From contig DATKRK010000312.1 of assembly GCA_035532215.1 (NCBI GenBank), positions 7,113 to 71,112 on the forward strand: a stretch of DNA of 64,000 nucleotides, given 5' to 3'. Origin of the DNA: JAICIG01 sp035532215. Its GTDB lineage: Bacteria; Planctomycetota; Planctomycetia; Pirellulales; JAICIG01. Below, in pieces: positions 1-8,600 of the stretch. The translations under genes were made by a program, and so were the position numbers. The notes under the pieces are model-generated. The model was not told where the DNA came from. It saw nothing but the letters and a program-made list of their open reading frames with translations, and ran no database searches. Positions within the stretch are counted from its first letter, which is position 1; every line of letters starts with the position of its first letter.

Positions 1-864
1 CAGCAGCCCCACGGTCATGGCGGCGAAAAACGCCAAGGCGGGCAACTCGTTGGCCGCCGTGAACGCCGCAAAAAAACCCGCCAAGGCGAACCAGCGCAGG
101 CGCCGGTCGCCGCCGTGTACGATGTACACCCCCCCCTGCGGTTGCAGATCCATTCGAGTTTTCGAAGGACTTTTCGGGGCATCGCCGTACCAGATCAAAA
201 GCGCCGCGTGCAGCGAGATCGCCGCGCTGACGGCCGCCGTCAAGTGGTTGTTGATGACGACGGCGAACGTGCCCAGAAACGTGCCGAACGCCGCCGCGCC
301 GAACACGAACATCCGGCCCCAGTCGGTCGCTCCGAACCGCTCCACCAGCTTCGCCACGAGCAGGAAGTAGACGATCAAGGGCAAGACGTTGAACGTAATG
401 ATGATCGCCCGGCCAATGGTATAGGGATGTTCGCCGAGCGTGGCCCCGGTGAACTTATGGATCAGCCAATATTCGCCGGCCATCAAGGTGGCCAACAGCG
501 GCGGTTTGCTCGAATAGAGATGGCCTTCGTCGGGCCCCGGCGCCGCGGCGCCGAATTCGTCGTGCTTGACCATGTCGATCGTGTCCCAATTCGGCTGGTT
601 CACGATCTCGTCGATGGCATACGTGCCGTGCTCGACCAGCGCCCGCACCGTACACCAGCGGCTGCGGTCGTTGCCGCTCAGGAACGGCCGCTGCTTCTGC
701 CAGTCTTTGCGCCCTTGGCCCTTCAAATAACTTTCCAGGCGGATCGTATCGACGGCGTTGACGGCCAACACGCGGCCCGTGATGCCGCCGATGCCGATCA
801 CGGTCAGCAGCAGGTAGACGCTTTGGCGAAGCGGGCGGCGTGGATCGTCAGACGGATGGTTCAT
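1..864 (-). CDS. Membrane glycosyltransferase, GT-C/GT39-like (3' part off the window)
   Basis: An open frame reads leftwards from the ATG at 862-864 and leaves the window after 288 codons, so the C-terminus is missing. There is a hydrophobic segment near residues 13-36, then a polar loop with NDRSRW (about 65-70) and GHLYSSKPPLLATL (about 114-127), then several further membrane segments from about residue 150. An acidic first loop followed by a G-H-L-Y-S-S-K-P-P block is what I associate with polyprenol-phosphate-sugar-dependent transferases of the GT39/ArnT kind. The start overlaps the end of the upstream GT2 gene by 17 bp, so the two are probably translationally coupled. The GT2 would make a lipid-linked sugar and this protein would transfer it on the outer face of the membrane. 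Donor and acceptor cannot be told from sequence. Confidence 0.72.
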   Translation of the reverse strand, partial: MNHPSDDPRRPLRQSVYLLLTVIGIGGITGRVLAVNAVDTIRLESYLKGQGRKDWQKQRPFLSGNDRSRWCTVRALVEHGTYAIDEIVNQPNWDTIDMVKHDEFGAAAPGPDEGHLYSSKPPLLATLMAGEYWLIHKFTGATLGEHPYTIGRAIIITFNVLPLIVYFLLVAKLVERFGATDWGRMFVFGAAAFGTFLGTFAVVINNHLTAAVSAAISLHAALLIWYGDAPKSPSKTRMDLQPQGGVYIVHGGDRRLRWFALAGFFAAFTAANELPALAFFAAMTVGLL

Positions 865-1846
865 GGTGCGAGCCAGCGGCGTCTTGGGAAGTGGCGTGCG
901 GCGGGGTTTCTTCAGCTACCGAGTAAGTATCGCTGTCGCGGCCCGTATAGGCGGTGATCAATTCGGCGAGAAAGCCGATCGACATCAATTGCCCGCCCAA
1001 GAGCAGCGCCCCGAGCGAATAAATCAAGGCCGGCCGCTGATGCAGCGGTTTGTGGTCGGGTTGGGGATTGATCTGCCCCATCAACCAGTAGACGGCCAGG
1101 TAGAGAAGCCCCGAAATGCCCAGCACGAAGCAGCCCAGCCCGAACGCCCCCAGCGCGTGCTGCGGCCGTTGGCCGAAGCCGGTGAGAAACTTGACCGTCA
1201 GCAGATCGAGAAACCCTTTGATGAAGCGGCGGATGCCGTATTTCGAGTGACCGAACCGCCGCGGCCGGTGCGCGATGGCGATCTCGCCGACGCGAAAGCC
1301 GCGGGCGGCGGCCAGCACCGGCACGAAGCGGTGCAGTTCGCCGTACAGCCGCACTTCGCGAAAGATCTCGCGGCGGTAGCACTTCATGCCGCAGTTATGG
1401 TCGTGCAGCCGCACGCCGGTCAACTGGCTGACCATCCAATTGAACACGCGCGAGGGCCAGACCTTGTGCCAAGGATCATAGCGAACCTGCTTCCAGCCGC
1501 TGACCACGTCGAGTTGCCGCTGCATTTCGTCGAGAAATCGTGGAATCTCGTGCGGGTCGTCCTGCAGATCGGCGTCGAGCGTCATCACCAATTCTCCGCG
1601 GGCCGCCTGAAAGCCCGCGCTCAAAGCGGCCGCCTTGCCGAAATTGCGGCGAAAGCGAAACCCGCGCACTCGCGGATCGGCGGCGGCCAGCCGGGCGATG
1701 ACGTCCCAAGAGCCATCGGTCGAACCATCGTCGACAAAGATCAAATCCAGCTCGTAGCCTTCGGCCGCGGCCACCTCGTCCAGCTCGCGGTACAAACACT
1801 CCAGGCTCTCCGCCTCGTTGTAAACAGGAATGACCGTAGAGAGCAT
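848..1846 (-). CDS. Family 2 glycosyltransferase, DPM1/GtrB-like with C-terminal membrane helices
   Basis: 332 aa. The N-terminus LSTVIPVYNEAESLE, then VDDGSTDGSWDV (about 38-49) and the DADLQDD metal/nucleotide block (about 91-97), are the signature of GT-A fold polyprenyl-phosphate glycosyltransferases, which charge a lipid carrier with a sugar on the cytoplasmic face. Two hydrophobic stretches near 233-255 and 279-302 are the membrane helices found in the GtrB/ArnC-like branch. The ATG at 1844-1846 starts exactly at the domain boundary. The stop codon lies 17 bp inside the following membrane transferase gene. The sugar transferred is not known. Confidence 0.88.
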   Translation of the reverse strand: MLSTVIPVYNEAESLECLYRELDEVAAAEGYELDLIFVDDGSTDGSWDVIARLAAADPRVRGFRFRRNFGKAAALSAGFQAARGELVMTLDADLQDDPHEIPRFLDEMQRQLDVVSGWKQVRYDPWHKVWPSRVFNWMVSQLTGVRLHDHNCGMKCYRREIFREVRLYGELHRFVPVLAAARGFRVGEIAIAHRPRRFGHSKYGIRRFIKGFLDLLTVKFLTGFGQRPQHALGAFGLGCFVLGISGLLYLAVYWLMGQINPQPDHKPLHQRPALIYSLGALLLGGQLMSIGFLAELITAYTGRDSDTYSVAEETPPHATSQDAAGSHHEPSV

Positions 1847-2540
1847 GAAGGGCGTTTTTCGCAGGGCGGGAGGAACGAAGCCGCGGCTCGTCAGCTCTCG
1901 GAGGAGCGTCGTCCACAGAGCGGATATGGGCTGCTAAAAAGCCAATAACTCGCGATGTTAAATTGTTTGCGCAACACAGCTTAATTGAATTTGGTTAGCG
2001 GTCGGAAATCGTGCGTCTGACGCCGGCCTCGACGCTCTCGACCTGCCTCGAAGACAACATGAAAAAGTCTACCCCAAAGCCGCGCGCTGGCAAAGGCAGG
2101 AAGGCCGCCACGGCCGGTTGGAAGTGTTCGCGGCCTGAGCTATTGCCGCATCTCGATTTCCCTAGCCGATTGGACTAGACGCATTAGCGATCCGCTGGCC
2201 GATCGTCGGGCCGCCGGTCAGATGCGGCGCACTCACCGCGCAGGAGAAACCCAATGACGAATTTGGAGGCGTCAATCTCGCTCGCTTGCTGAGGCCGCGT
2301 TAGAGAGTTTTTGCCCCGCCGGCTGGCGCGCGCGGGTCGGCGAGGTTGTGATGACGAGCCACTGGTTCTTATCTCTCGCTCGGGCGGATGCGATTGGGCC
2401 GACGAAGCGGCGCATCGCTCAGCGTGTGCCTCACAGAAGAGAAGTTGACAAGATAGCTCCCCATTGTCGGCGTGGCCGACTTAGTGGCGGCATTCGCCGA
2501 CTTGGTGATAGCGAACGACGTCCCTGGCTTGGTCTGAGTC
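1847..2540. other. Long intergenic region with no supported gene
   Basis: About 690 bp between the GT2 start and the DUF6941 stop. I see only short overlapping frames on both strands. The longest on the + strand (2348-2668) runs into the opposite-strand DUF6941 gene and has unconvincing composition. A 39-codon Lys/Arg-rich frame at about 2059-2178 has a weak ribosome binding site and is not called. The promoter of the GT2/GT-C pair should lie close to 1847, but I could not fix it. Confidence 0.5.
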
Positions 2541-2975
2541 TCAGGCATTTTCCGCTTCTCCCGCCTGCGATGGATCTAACACTAAAAGGCGACGCTCCAT
2601 TAAAAACTCATCGGCTCCAAAGACCTGTACTCTATATTCTCCCGCATGCGGGAAGACTAAGCCAGTGAAGTGGAAGTCCATTTCAGCAATCATCCGTGGA
2701 TCTATAAAGTCTACTTCGCCCTCAGCCTCAATCAATGGGCCGTCGTCTTCCTCGATATCCACGACCCTTAATCTCACCCTTGTTTTTCCGTAACCGTCGG
2801 TCAGGATACAGTATACCGCTAGGATTCCATGCTGGGCCGGGAACTGTTTTGCAAAAATCGTTGAAAAGGTGCCAAGAATTGTTCGCTTTCCGCTGGAAGG
2901 ATCGTGCCATATAGCGTCTGCCAGCACGAGACCAAGGCACATCGGAGCTATGCGGGAACCGCTGCTGCTCATCAT
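2541..2975 (-). CDS. DUF6941-type small protein
   Basis: 144 aa, soluble. The core runs CLGLVLADAIWHDPSSGKRT, then LGTFSTIFAKQFPA, a predicted beta-rich middle (VRLRVVDIEEDDGPLIEAEG), and the end HAGEYRVQVFGADEFLMERR. This order (a statement of which molecule, a host-type 'GTF' strand, and a final 'Y-x-V-x-V-F-ADxxxxERRxxV') matches the uncharacterised family I know as DUF6941. The function is unknown. It may start at the Met of MMSSSG (2975) or at MCLGLVL eleven residues on. It overlaps the preceding zinc-ribbon gene by ATGA, so the two form a small operon. Confidence 0.6.
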   Translation of the reverse strand: MMSSSGSRIAPMCLGLVLADAIWHDPSSGKRTILGTFSTIFAKQFPAQHGILAVYCILTDGYGKTRVRLRVVDIEEDDGPLIEAEGEVDFIDPRMIAEMDFHFTGLVFPHAGEYRVQVFGADEFLMERRLLVLDPSQAGEAENA

Positions 2976-3307
2976 TTTCCGCCTTTCTGGGCACCCTTCT
3001 GGTCAGCTTTTTGCATTTCGTCTCTGACTAGGCCACGCACGGCTTCGGAACCAGCAAACCAAGCCACGGCCAACAATACCGCCGTCGCAAACAGGCTAGC
3101 TAGAACACCCTCCCAAAACGTAGCGCGTCGGTAAATCGGCGTTACTGTCGCGCCTGTGTTCGCTAGAGGCGGCAGCCCGCCTTCGTTGGAATCTGAGACC
3201 GGATACAAAAAAACCTGTTGTTCACCGCAGGACTTGCAGCCATAAGGGGTCATGTGACCTGGTCTAACGCCGATATCTGTTTCGGCGCTACACCTACCGC
3301 ATTTCAT
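2972..3307 (-). CDS. Small zinc-ribbon protein with one membrane helix
   Basis: 111 aa from the ATG at 3305-3307. The N-terminus MKCGRC followed by YGCKSCGE is a CxxC...CxxC zinc ribbon (about residues 3-30). After a Pro/Gly linker come a single hydrophobic helix (ASLFATAVLLAVAWFAG, about 70-86) and a basic Lys/Gln-rich tail. It would sit in the inner membrane with the ribbon on one side and the tail on the other. A GTG at 3337 gives ten more residues and has GGGAGGG upstream, but at very short spacing. I prefer the ATG because the Cys motif starts there. The gene overlaps the DUF6941 gene by 4 bp (ATGA). The function is unknown. Confidence 0.55.
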   Translation of the reverse strand: MKCGRCSAETDIGVRPGHMTPYGCKSCGEQQVFLYPVSDSNEGGLPPLANTGATVTPIYRRATFWEGVLASLFATAVLLAVAWFAGSEAVRGLVRDEMQKADQKGAQKGGK

Positions 3308-3499
3308 GATCCAGGCCGTTTTTTGATGAAACGACACATCCCTCCCCTGTGGACCGAAATATGGTGTATCCGCGGCTTGATCGGAATTGCTTCGATAAGC
3401 TGTTGGGTGTCATTGACGGTGACATTTTCCGACATTGAACAGCATTTAGGCCAGCATAGCCAGACTGGCAAAAAGATTTTATACGCTGTTTTACGGGTG

Positions 3500-4468
3500 T
3501 CAGCCAATTCCCCTAAATCGTTTCAATTGCAGAGGATATAGGATACCCGAAATCGCCAGCTCGGCCACTAGCAGCACGAGCCGCGAGAGGATAGCCGAGA
3601 CGAAAGCGCCTTCGGTTCCGAACCAGGGAATCAGCAACTCGAACAGCGCGGCGTCGCGGACGCCGAGCCCGCCCGGCAGAAACGACAAAAAGCCCGCCAC
3701 CGTCGCAATCGCGCTGGCCGCGATGCAAATCAGGAGCTGATCGACGACGCCGAGCAAACTGCCGTAGCCGCCGGCTGCGAGCGTGGCCCATAGGCTGGCG
3801 CCCATGAAAACCCAGGCGCCGGGCAGCGTGAGCCAGGCGAGCCCGAGCGTGCAGTAGCCCAGGCGATCGGCTTCCTCGGCCACGCTCGGGTTGAGCCGTC
3901 CGACGCCCGTCAGACGCACGAGCCGGCGGAACACCGGCGGCAGCGTCGGTCCGCCGACAATCGCCGCCAGGCCGAGAGCCGACAGGATCAGCCAGTCGTG
4001 GCTGGTAAACCGCACGAGCAGAATCAAAGCCGCTACGCCAGCGCCGACGGCCAGCGTCGAGAGCGTTTCATAGAATACGGCCACGGTGGCCGCCGTAGCG
4101 CTGGCGCCGCTGCCGCGAATCAGGGCGGCGCGGATCAGAATCACGGTCGCCTTGCCCGGCACGTATTTTCCCAGATGGCCGATGTAATAGGCCCGCAGCG
4201 CTTCGCCCAGCCGCGGTCGCGGGCCGAGCCGGGCGATCACCTGCCGCCAAAACCAGCCCGGGAAGAACTGGCCGATGAGATACAAGACGGCGGCCGCCGC
4301 CAGCCAGCCCGGCCGCAGCGAGGCAGGGCTCCAGTGCCGCGCTTCGAGCTGCTCCCAGGCCGCCATCACCGTGCGGTGCAGTCCCCAGGCTACTGCGGCG
4401 AGCAAGGCCAGTTTACAGCCCGCGATCAACCATTTCCGCCATGCAATGGACAAGGTTTTCTCGGACAT
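3500..4468 (-). CDS. Integral membrane protein of the lysylphosphatidylglycerol-synthase TM family (YbhN/UPF0104-like)
   Basis: 322 aa from MSEKTLS (ATG at 4466-4468). It is almost entirely hydrophobic with about eight membrane segments. The central block AYYIGHLGKYVPGKA is diagnostic of the YbhN/UPF0104 flippase-like family related to the membrane half of MprF. A second signature, FLSFLPGGLGVRDAALFELL, is near the C-terminus. Members are thought to move or modify lipids or isoprenoid-linked intermediates. No catalytic lysyl-transferase domain is attached, so no lysine transfer is implied. The longer frame to 4537 only adds polar low-quality sequence. It is divergent from the AI-2E-type gene at 4613. 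Confidence 0.8.
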   Translation of the reverse strand: MSEKTLSIAWRKWLIAGCKLALLAAVAWGLHRTVMAAWEQLEARHWSPASLRPGWLAAAAVLYLIGQFFPGWFWRQVIARLGPRPRLGEALRAYYIGHLGKYVPGKATVILIRAALIRGSGASATAATVAVFYETLSTLAVGAGVAALILLVRFTSHDWLILSALGLAAIVGGPTLPPVFRRLVRLTGVGRLNPSVAEEADRLGYCTLGLAWLTLPGAWVFMGASLWATLAAGGYGSLLGVVDQLLICIAASAIATVAGFLSFLPGGLGVRDAALFELLIPWFGTEGAFVSAILSRLVLLVAELAISGILYPLQLKRFRGIG

Positions 4469-4612
4469 GGCGAATGGCAAAGGGCGAAGTCGTCGGTCAA
4501 CGGCCGCCATTCTGCCGGTTGCCGCGAGTTCGCACAACCGCGCTGCGGCCGAGGGCCCGCTGGTTTACAATGCCTTCGCCGGTTTTCCAAAGTTTCACAG
4601 CCGGAGCCTTTT

Positions 4613-6034
4613 ATGCCGCGCTTGGCGTCGTTCATCACGCTGCTCGTGATCCTACTGGCGATCGCCGCGCTGTTCCTGCGCGTGATGTCCAGCTTTCTGC
4701 TGCCCTTGTTTCTGGCGGTGCTGCTGGTGGTGATGTTTCGACCGCTTCACCAGTGGATCCTGGGCCGCTGCCGCGGTCGCGAGCGGATCGCCGCCGGGCT
4801 GACGACGCTGGCGATCCTGGCGATCGTGCTCTTGCCGATGTTTTGGGTGCTCATCCAGGCCGGCAGCGAAGCCAAATCGTTGGTCGGAAGCTGGAACACG
4901 CAAACGCTGAAGCAGAAGTTCACGCTGCTGCGCGAGAAAATCGGCCTGGCGCTGCCGCCGCAGGAGATTCTCGACGAACTCGACAAGGTTGGAAAACTCC
5001 TGGATCAATTGTCGGGCGCCGTCGATACAAAAGCCGAGACCGTGCACGAAACCTGCGACGACCTGGACCGGCAGGTTCACCAACTCCAACGCGACGTCGA
5101 AGAACTGGGGGACTTGGATCGGACCCAACCCGCCTACTGGGTTGTGAATCGCGATGCCGACGCGGTGCGCAGCCATCTGCGCCGACTGGACGAGGATATC
5201 CATGCGTTCAACGAACCGACGCCCGGCGCCGGCGAATTCATGGCGGCCGTCGCTCGAACGCGCGTCGATTTTGACGTGCTGCGCTATGATTTGTTAGGAA
5301 ACTCTCTTAAGCAATGGCTCAAGCAGCAGGCCAACCCGGGCGAAGAACAGCTCGCGGCACTGCGGGCCCAGGCCGAAGAATACGCCGATTCGCTGGCCCG
5401 CGGCGGCGCCCAGTATGCCGGCAGCGTGTTGCCCGAATTGCTGGTCGGCGTCGGCGTGCTGATCATCTCGCTGTACTACTTCCTGGCCGACGGTCCGGCG
5501 ATGCTTAAGACCTTCATGCGGCTCTCGCCGCTCGACGACCGCTACGAGGAGGAACTGCTCAAGGAATTCACCACGGTCAGCCGCGCCGTTGTGGTCGCCA
5601 CTTTGCTTTCGGCCGTGGTGCAAGGCTTGCTGGCGGGCGCCGGCTACTTTTTCGCCGGCCTCGAATCGGTCGCCTTGCTGACGATGCTGACGATGCTCTT
5701 CGCCTTGATTCCCTTCGTCGGCGGCACGGTGGTTTGGCTGCCCTGCTGCCTATGGCTGTTCGTCGAAGGGCGGACGATGGCCGCGGTCGCCCTATTCTTG
5801 TATTGCCTGGTCTTCGTCGCGATGTCGGACAACGTCGTCAAGCCTTGGGTGCTGCAAGGGCAATCGAACCTGCACCCGCTATTGGCCTTGCTCAGCGTGC
5901 TCGGCGGCGTCAAGGCGATGGGGCCGATCGGCATCCTCGTCGGCCCAATGGTGGTGGCCTTCTTGCAGGCGCTTCTGAAAATGTTCCAAACGGAACTTTT
6001 CGCGATGGGTCAAAAACCGGCCGCGGAACAGTGA
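4613..6034 (+). CDS. AI-2E family transporter (PerM/YdiK-like)
   Basis: 473 aa. The ATG at 4613 is preceded by GGAG at a spacing of 6. There are N-terminal hydrophobic helices (about 8-45 and 60-85) and a long hydrophilic insert (about 90-275, with coiled-coil character). Then come four to five C-terminal helices with the family's typical SPLDDRYEEELLKEF, ALIPFVGGTVVWLP and the late MGPIGILVGPMVVAFLQALL. PerM-type proteins export small molecules or ions, and the AI-2 link is only known for a few members. The insert is longer than in E. coli YdiK. It is convergent with the VWA gene, separated by an inverted repeat and a MITE. Confidence 0.85.
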   Translation: MPRLASFITLLVILLAIAALFLRVMSSFLLPLFLAVLLVVMFRPLHQWILGRCRGRERIAAGLTTLAILAIVLLPMFWVLIQAGSEAKSLVGSWNTQTLKQKFTLLREKIGLALPPQEILDELDKVGKLLDQLSGAVDTKAETVHETCDDLDRQVHQLQRDVEELGDLDRTQPAYWVVNRDADAVRSHLRRLDEDIHAFNEPTPGAGEFMAAVARTRVDFDVLRYDLLGNSLKQWLKQQANPGEEQLAALRAQAEEYADSLARGGAQYAGSVLPELLVGVGVLIISLYYFLADGPAMLKTFMRLSPLDDRYEEELLKEFTTVSRAVVVATLLSAVVQGLLAGAGYFFAGLESVALLTMLTMLFALIPFVGGTVVWLPCCLWLFVEGRTMAAVALFLYCLVFVAMSDNVVKPWVLQGQSNLHPLLALLSVLGGVKAMGPIGILVGPMVVAFLQALLKMFQTELFAMGQKPAAEQ

Positions 6035-6063
6035 AAGGCCTGAACTTGCGGCGTTCTTAGAAA

Positions 6064-6152
6064 GGGGATAGGGGGATACGGAGGAGATATGGGGGTAGAA
6101 GAATCGATTCAAAAACCATCCCTAAGCATCTCCTCATCATCCCCCTATCTCC
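6064..6152. repeat. Long imperfect inverted repeat, probable transcription stop
   Basis: The arms at 6064-6088 and 6128-6152 match at about 21 of 25 positions once one is reverse-complemented. The right arm is followed by a short T/A run. The position between two convergent genes (AI-2E transporter and VWA) suits a bidirectional terminator. Confidence 0.55.
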
Positions 6153-6172
6153 TTTAAAAAGAGATTCCTTAG

Positions 6173-6272
6173 TTGGACAGCGACACTTTTCACACTGGGT
6201 AAAGACGTTTGCCGTAAGTCCTTGGGCGAACGTGATGCCAGTTTGCCTAGCTTCTAAAGTGGCGCTGTCCAA
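6173..6272. mobile_element. 100-bp MITE-like element with 17-bp terminal inverted repeats and TTAG target duplication
   Basis: The left end TTGGACAGCGACACTTT (6173-6189) and the reverse complement of the right end, TTGGACAGCGCCACTTT (6256-6272), differ at one position. The element is flanked by TTAG on both sides (6169-6172 and 6273-6276). No coding capacity. A 4-bp YTAR duplication is the target habit of IS5-family elements. The right-hand TTAG supplies the stop codon of the VWA gene, so the insertion sits exactly at that gene's end. Confidence 0.7.
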
Positions 6273-8600
6273 TTAGCGAACGCCCCCGACCGCCAGGGCC
6301 TGCTTGACCAGCCCGATGAACTCGGCCCGATAACCTTCTTCGTCGGCGCCGCGGCTGGCCGAAGCCAACTCAAGGACGGCGGCGAACGTGAGATCACCTT
6401 TGAACTCGCTGTCGCGAAGCAAGAGCCCGAAGCCAGCGACCGAGGCGGCGAATTGGAAATCGGCGTCGGCCTGGGCGAAGCTGCGGCCGGCGTCCTTGAC
6501 GACGCTCTCGATCAGCTTGCTCTCGGCGCCGTCGGGCTCCTTGTAACGCAGCTTCAAGATCAGCACTTCGTCGCTGGCGGCGGCTTCGGACGGCTCGACC
6601 GTCTGCTGGTACTTGAGCGGATCGACCGGCGCCGCGGGCGAATCGTCGCCGGCGGGCACAAGCTCGTAAAAAGCCGTCACCGTGTGCCCGGCGCCGATTT
6701 CGCCGGCGTCTTTCGCGTCGTCGTTGAAATCTTCGTTTCGCAACATGCGGTTTTCGTAGCCGACCAGGCGATACGCCGCGACCCGGCGGGGATTGAACTC
6801 CAGTTGCAGCTTGACGTCCTTGGCGATCGTCACCAGCGTGCCGCCGGCCTGCTCGACGAGCACCTTGTGGGCCTCGTTCAAATTGTCGATATAGGCGTAG
6901 TTGCCGTTGCCGCGATCGGCCAGGCTTTCCATCGCGGCGTCTTTGTAGTTCCCGTCGCCGAAGCCCAGCACGCTCAAGAAGACGTCGCTTTTGGCCTCGG
7001 TTTCGATCAGCCGCGTCAGGGCGCCCTGGTCGGTGGCGCCGACGTTGAAATCGCCGTCGGTGCAAAGGATCACGCGGTTCACGCCGCCGCGAATGAAATT
7101 CTGCCGGGCCGTCTCGTAGGCCAGTTGGATGCCCGACGCGCCGTTGGTCGAGCCGCCGGCCTGCAACTGCTCGAGCGCCCCGGCGATCACGGCCTGGCGG
7201 TCGCCGGTGGTCGATGGCAACACCAGGCCCGACGAGCCGGCGTAGACGACCATCGCGATCCGGTCGTTCTCGCTCAGGCGGTCGATGAGTAGCCGCAGCG
7301 CCGCCTTCAACAGCGGCAGCTTATTGGGCTGGTCCATCGAGCCCGAGACATCGATCAAAAACACCAGGTTGCTGGCCGGGCGGTTGTTGAAATCGATCTC
7401 GCGACCCTTCAGCGCCACCCGCAGCAGCCGGTGTTTCGGCGCCCACGGACAGCCGGCGATCTCGGCATGCACGGCGAACGGGGCGTCGTCGGCCGGCGGG
7501 GCATAGTCGTACTTGAAGTAGTTGACCAGTTCTTCGATCCGCACCGCGTCTTTCGGCGGCAACGCATGCTGGTTCAAGAATCGCCGCACGTTGGCATACG
7601 ACGCGGTATCGACGTCGATCGAAAAGGTCGAGAGCGGGTTCTGGCGGACTTCGAGGAACGGGTTTTCGACGATGCGGGAATAGCCTTCGGTGTTGAAGGC
7701 AATGTAGCCGCGCGCTTTCGAGCGGTCGAGCAGACCATCGCGGCCCTCGGATAACTCGCCTTGCCGGCCGCCAAGACGATTGCCAACGCGGCCGCCGTTC
7801 GCGGCTAAATCCAACTCGTAAGGATCATCGACCGAACCATTGACGCTTGGACCGTAGGCTGCCGCACGGCTTTTGGTTTCATAAACCGGCTTATTTATCG
7901 TGTATGGTACGCGATGTGAATTCTTCTCGGCCGGGATTCCGGGGGGAAATTCGGCGAGTTCAGCGGCCGAGCCGTGCATCGTTCTCAATGGAAGATCCAA
8001 GCCGCTCGATTTCGATTTCTTGCCAGTTGCAAACGCCTTTTGGGGAGGCGTATGAGCCTTCATCGCGTTGTGAAAGTCCGACTTGAACTGGCTAGCCTCG
8101 CCTACGACGTTATCGCTCTCATCAGTGGCCGCCTCGGAAAAATGGGCGATGCCCTCTAACGTCGATACAGTTCTATTGCCACGCGGCAAATACAATGAGC
8201 TGACGATGGCAAGCGCCAGGCAAGCAGCCATCGCGGCGGCGAGCGGACGGCGGAATCTTCGCATCCGCGAAAGCGGCAACGTAGCGGCGGGTACTTCATT
8301 CGCAGCGATTTTCTCTTCGATCCGCTCGCGATTCGCCGCCGACAACGCTCCGGCCGGCTCGGTCGCTAGCGCAGCCGTCATCAACTCGACCGAACGGCGG
8401 ATTTCCGCCTCGGTCGCTCGGGCGGCCTCCGATTCGGCCAATTCCCGCTCGATGCCTTCCCGTTCCGCCGCGTGTTCTTCGCCGCTGAGCTCGCCCAATA
8501 CGTAAGCCGTCAGCCGAGCCTCGTCGATTTCCTGGCGGCCGTTCGGCGAAGAATGTTCCGCGCCGTCGGCGGGCATTTGAGTGTGCTGGTCGCGATTCAT
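6273..8600 (-). CDS. YfbK-type von Willebrand factor A protein with anti-sigma-like N-terminus
   Basis: 775 aa from MNRDQHTQMPADG (ATG 8598-8600), which overlaps the sigma factor stop by ATGA. The N-terminus (about 25-100) has the ARLTAYVLGELSGEE pattern of planctomycete anti-sigma-like domains, followed by one membrane helix (about 118-137). The extracytoplasmic part begins with the YfbK N-domain (FSIDVDTASYANVRRFLN, RIEELVNYFKYDY). The VWA domain follows with MIDAS motif DVSGSMD and CTDGDFNVG, then the YfbK C-terminal domain. I infer a membrane-anchored regulator of the co-transcribed ECF sigma factor that senses a ligand or protein through the metal-dependent VWA face. Its TAA stop is formed by the MITE target duplication. 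Confidence 0.88.
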   Translation of the reverse strand: MNRDQHTQMPADGAEHSSPNGRQEIDEARLTAYVLGELSGEEHAAEREGIERELAESEAARATEAEIRRSVELMTAALATEPAGALSAANRERIEEKIAANEVPAATLPLSRMRRFRRPLAAAMAACLALAIVSSLYLPRGNRTVSTLEGIAHFSEAATDESDNVVGEASQFKSDFHNAMKAHTPPQKAFATGKKSKSSGLDLPLRTMHGSAAELAEFPPGIPAEKNSHRVPYTINKPVYETKSRAAAYGPSVNGSVDDPYELDLAANGGRVGNRLGGRQGELSEGRDGLLDRSKARGYIAFNTEGYSRIVENPFLEVRQNPLSTFSIDVDTASYANVRRFLNQHALPPKDAVRIEELVNYFKYDYAPPADDAPFAVHAEIAGCPWAPKHRLLRVALKGREIDFNNRPASNLVFLIDVSGSMDQPNKLPLLKAALRLLIDRLSENDRIAMVVYAGSSGLVLPSTTGDRQAVIAGALEQLQAGGSTNGASGIQLAYETARQNFIRGGVNRVILCTDGDFNVGATDQGALTRLIETEAKSDVFLSVLGFGDGNYKDAAMESLADRGNGNYAYIDNLNEAHKVLVEQAGGTLVTIAKDVKLQLEFNPRRVAAYRLVGYENRMLRNEDFNDDAKDAGEIGAGHTVTAFYELVPAGDDSPAAPVDPLKYQQTVEPSEAAASDEVLILKLRYKEPDGAESKLIESVVKDAGRSFAQADADFQFAASVAGFGLLLRDSEFKGDLTFAAVLELASASRGADEEGYRAEFIGLVKQALAVGGVR

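Noticed and set aside
115..957. 280-codon + strand frame at the left edge
   Set aside because: It is antisense to the membrane glycosyltransferase, whose hydrophobic pattern and coupled start are convincing.
2059..2178. 39-codon Lys/Arg-rich frame MKKSTPKPRAGKGRK...
   Set aside because: Weak ribosome binding site, no homologue that I know, and easily produced by chance in this composition.
2348..2668. 106-codon + strand frame
   Set aside because: Overlaps the better DUF6941 gene on the other strand and has no recognisable pattern.
3304..3507. 67-codon minus-strand frame between the LPG-synthase-type and zinc-ribbon genes
   Set aside because: TTG start, mixed composition and no motif. Only its ATGA overlap with the ATG at 3307 speaks for it, so it remains possible but unsupported.
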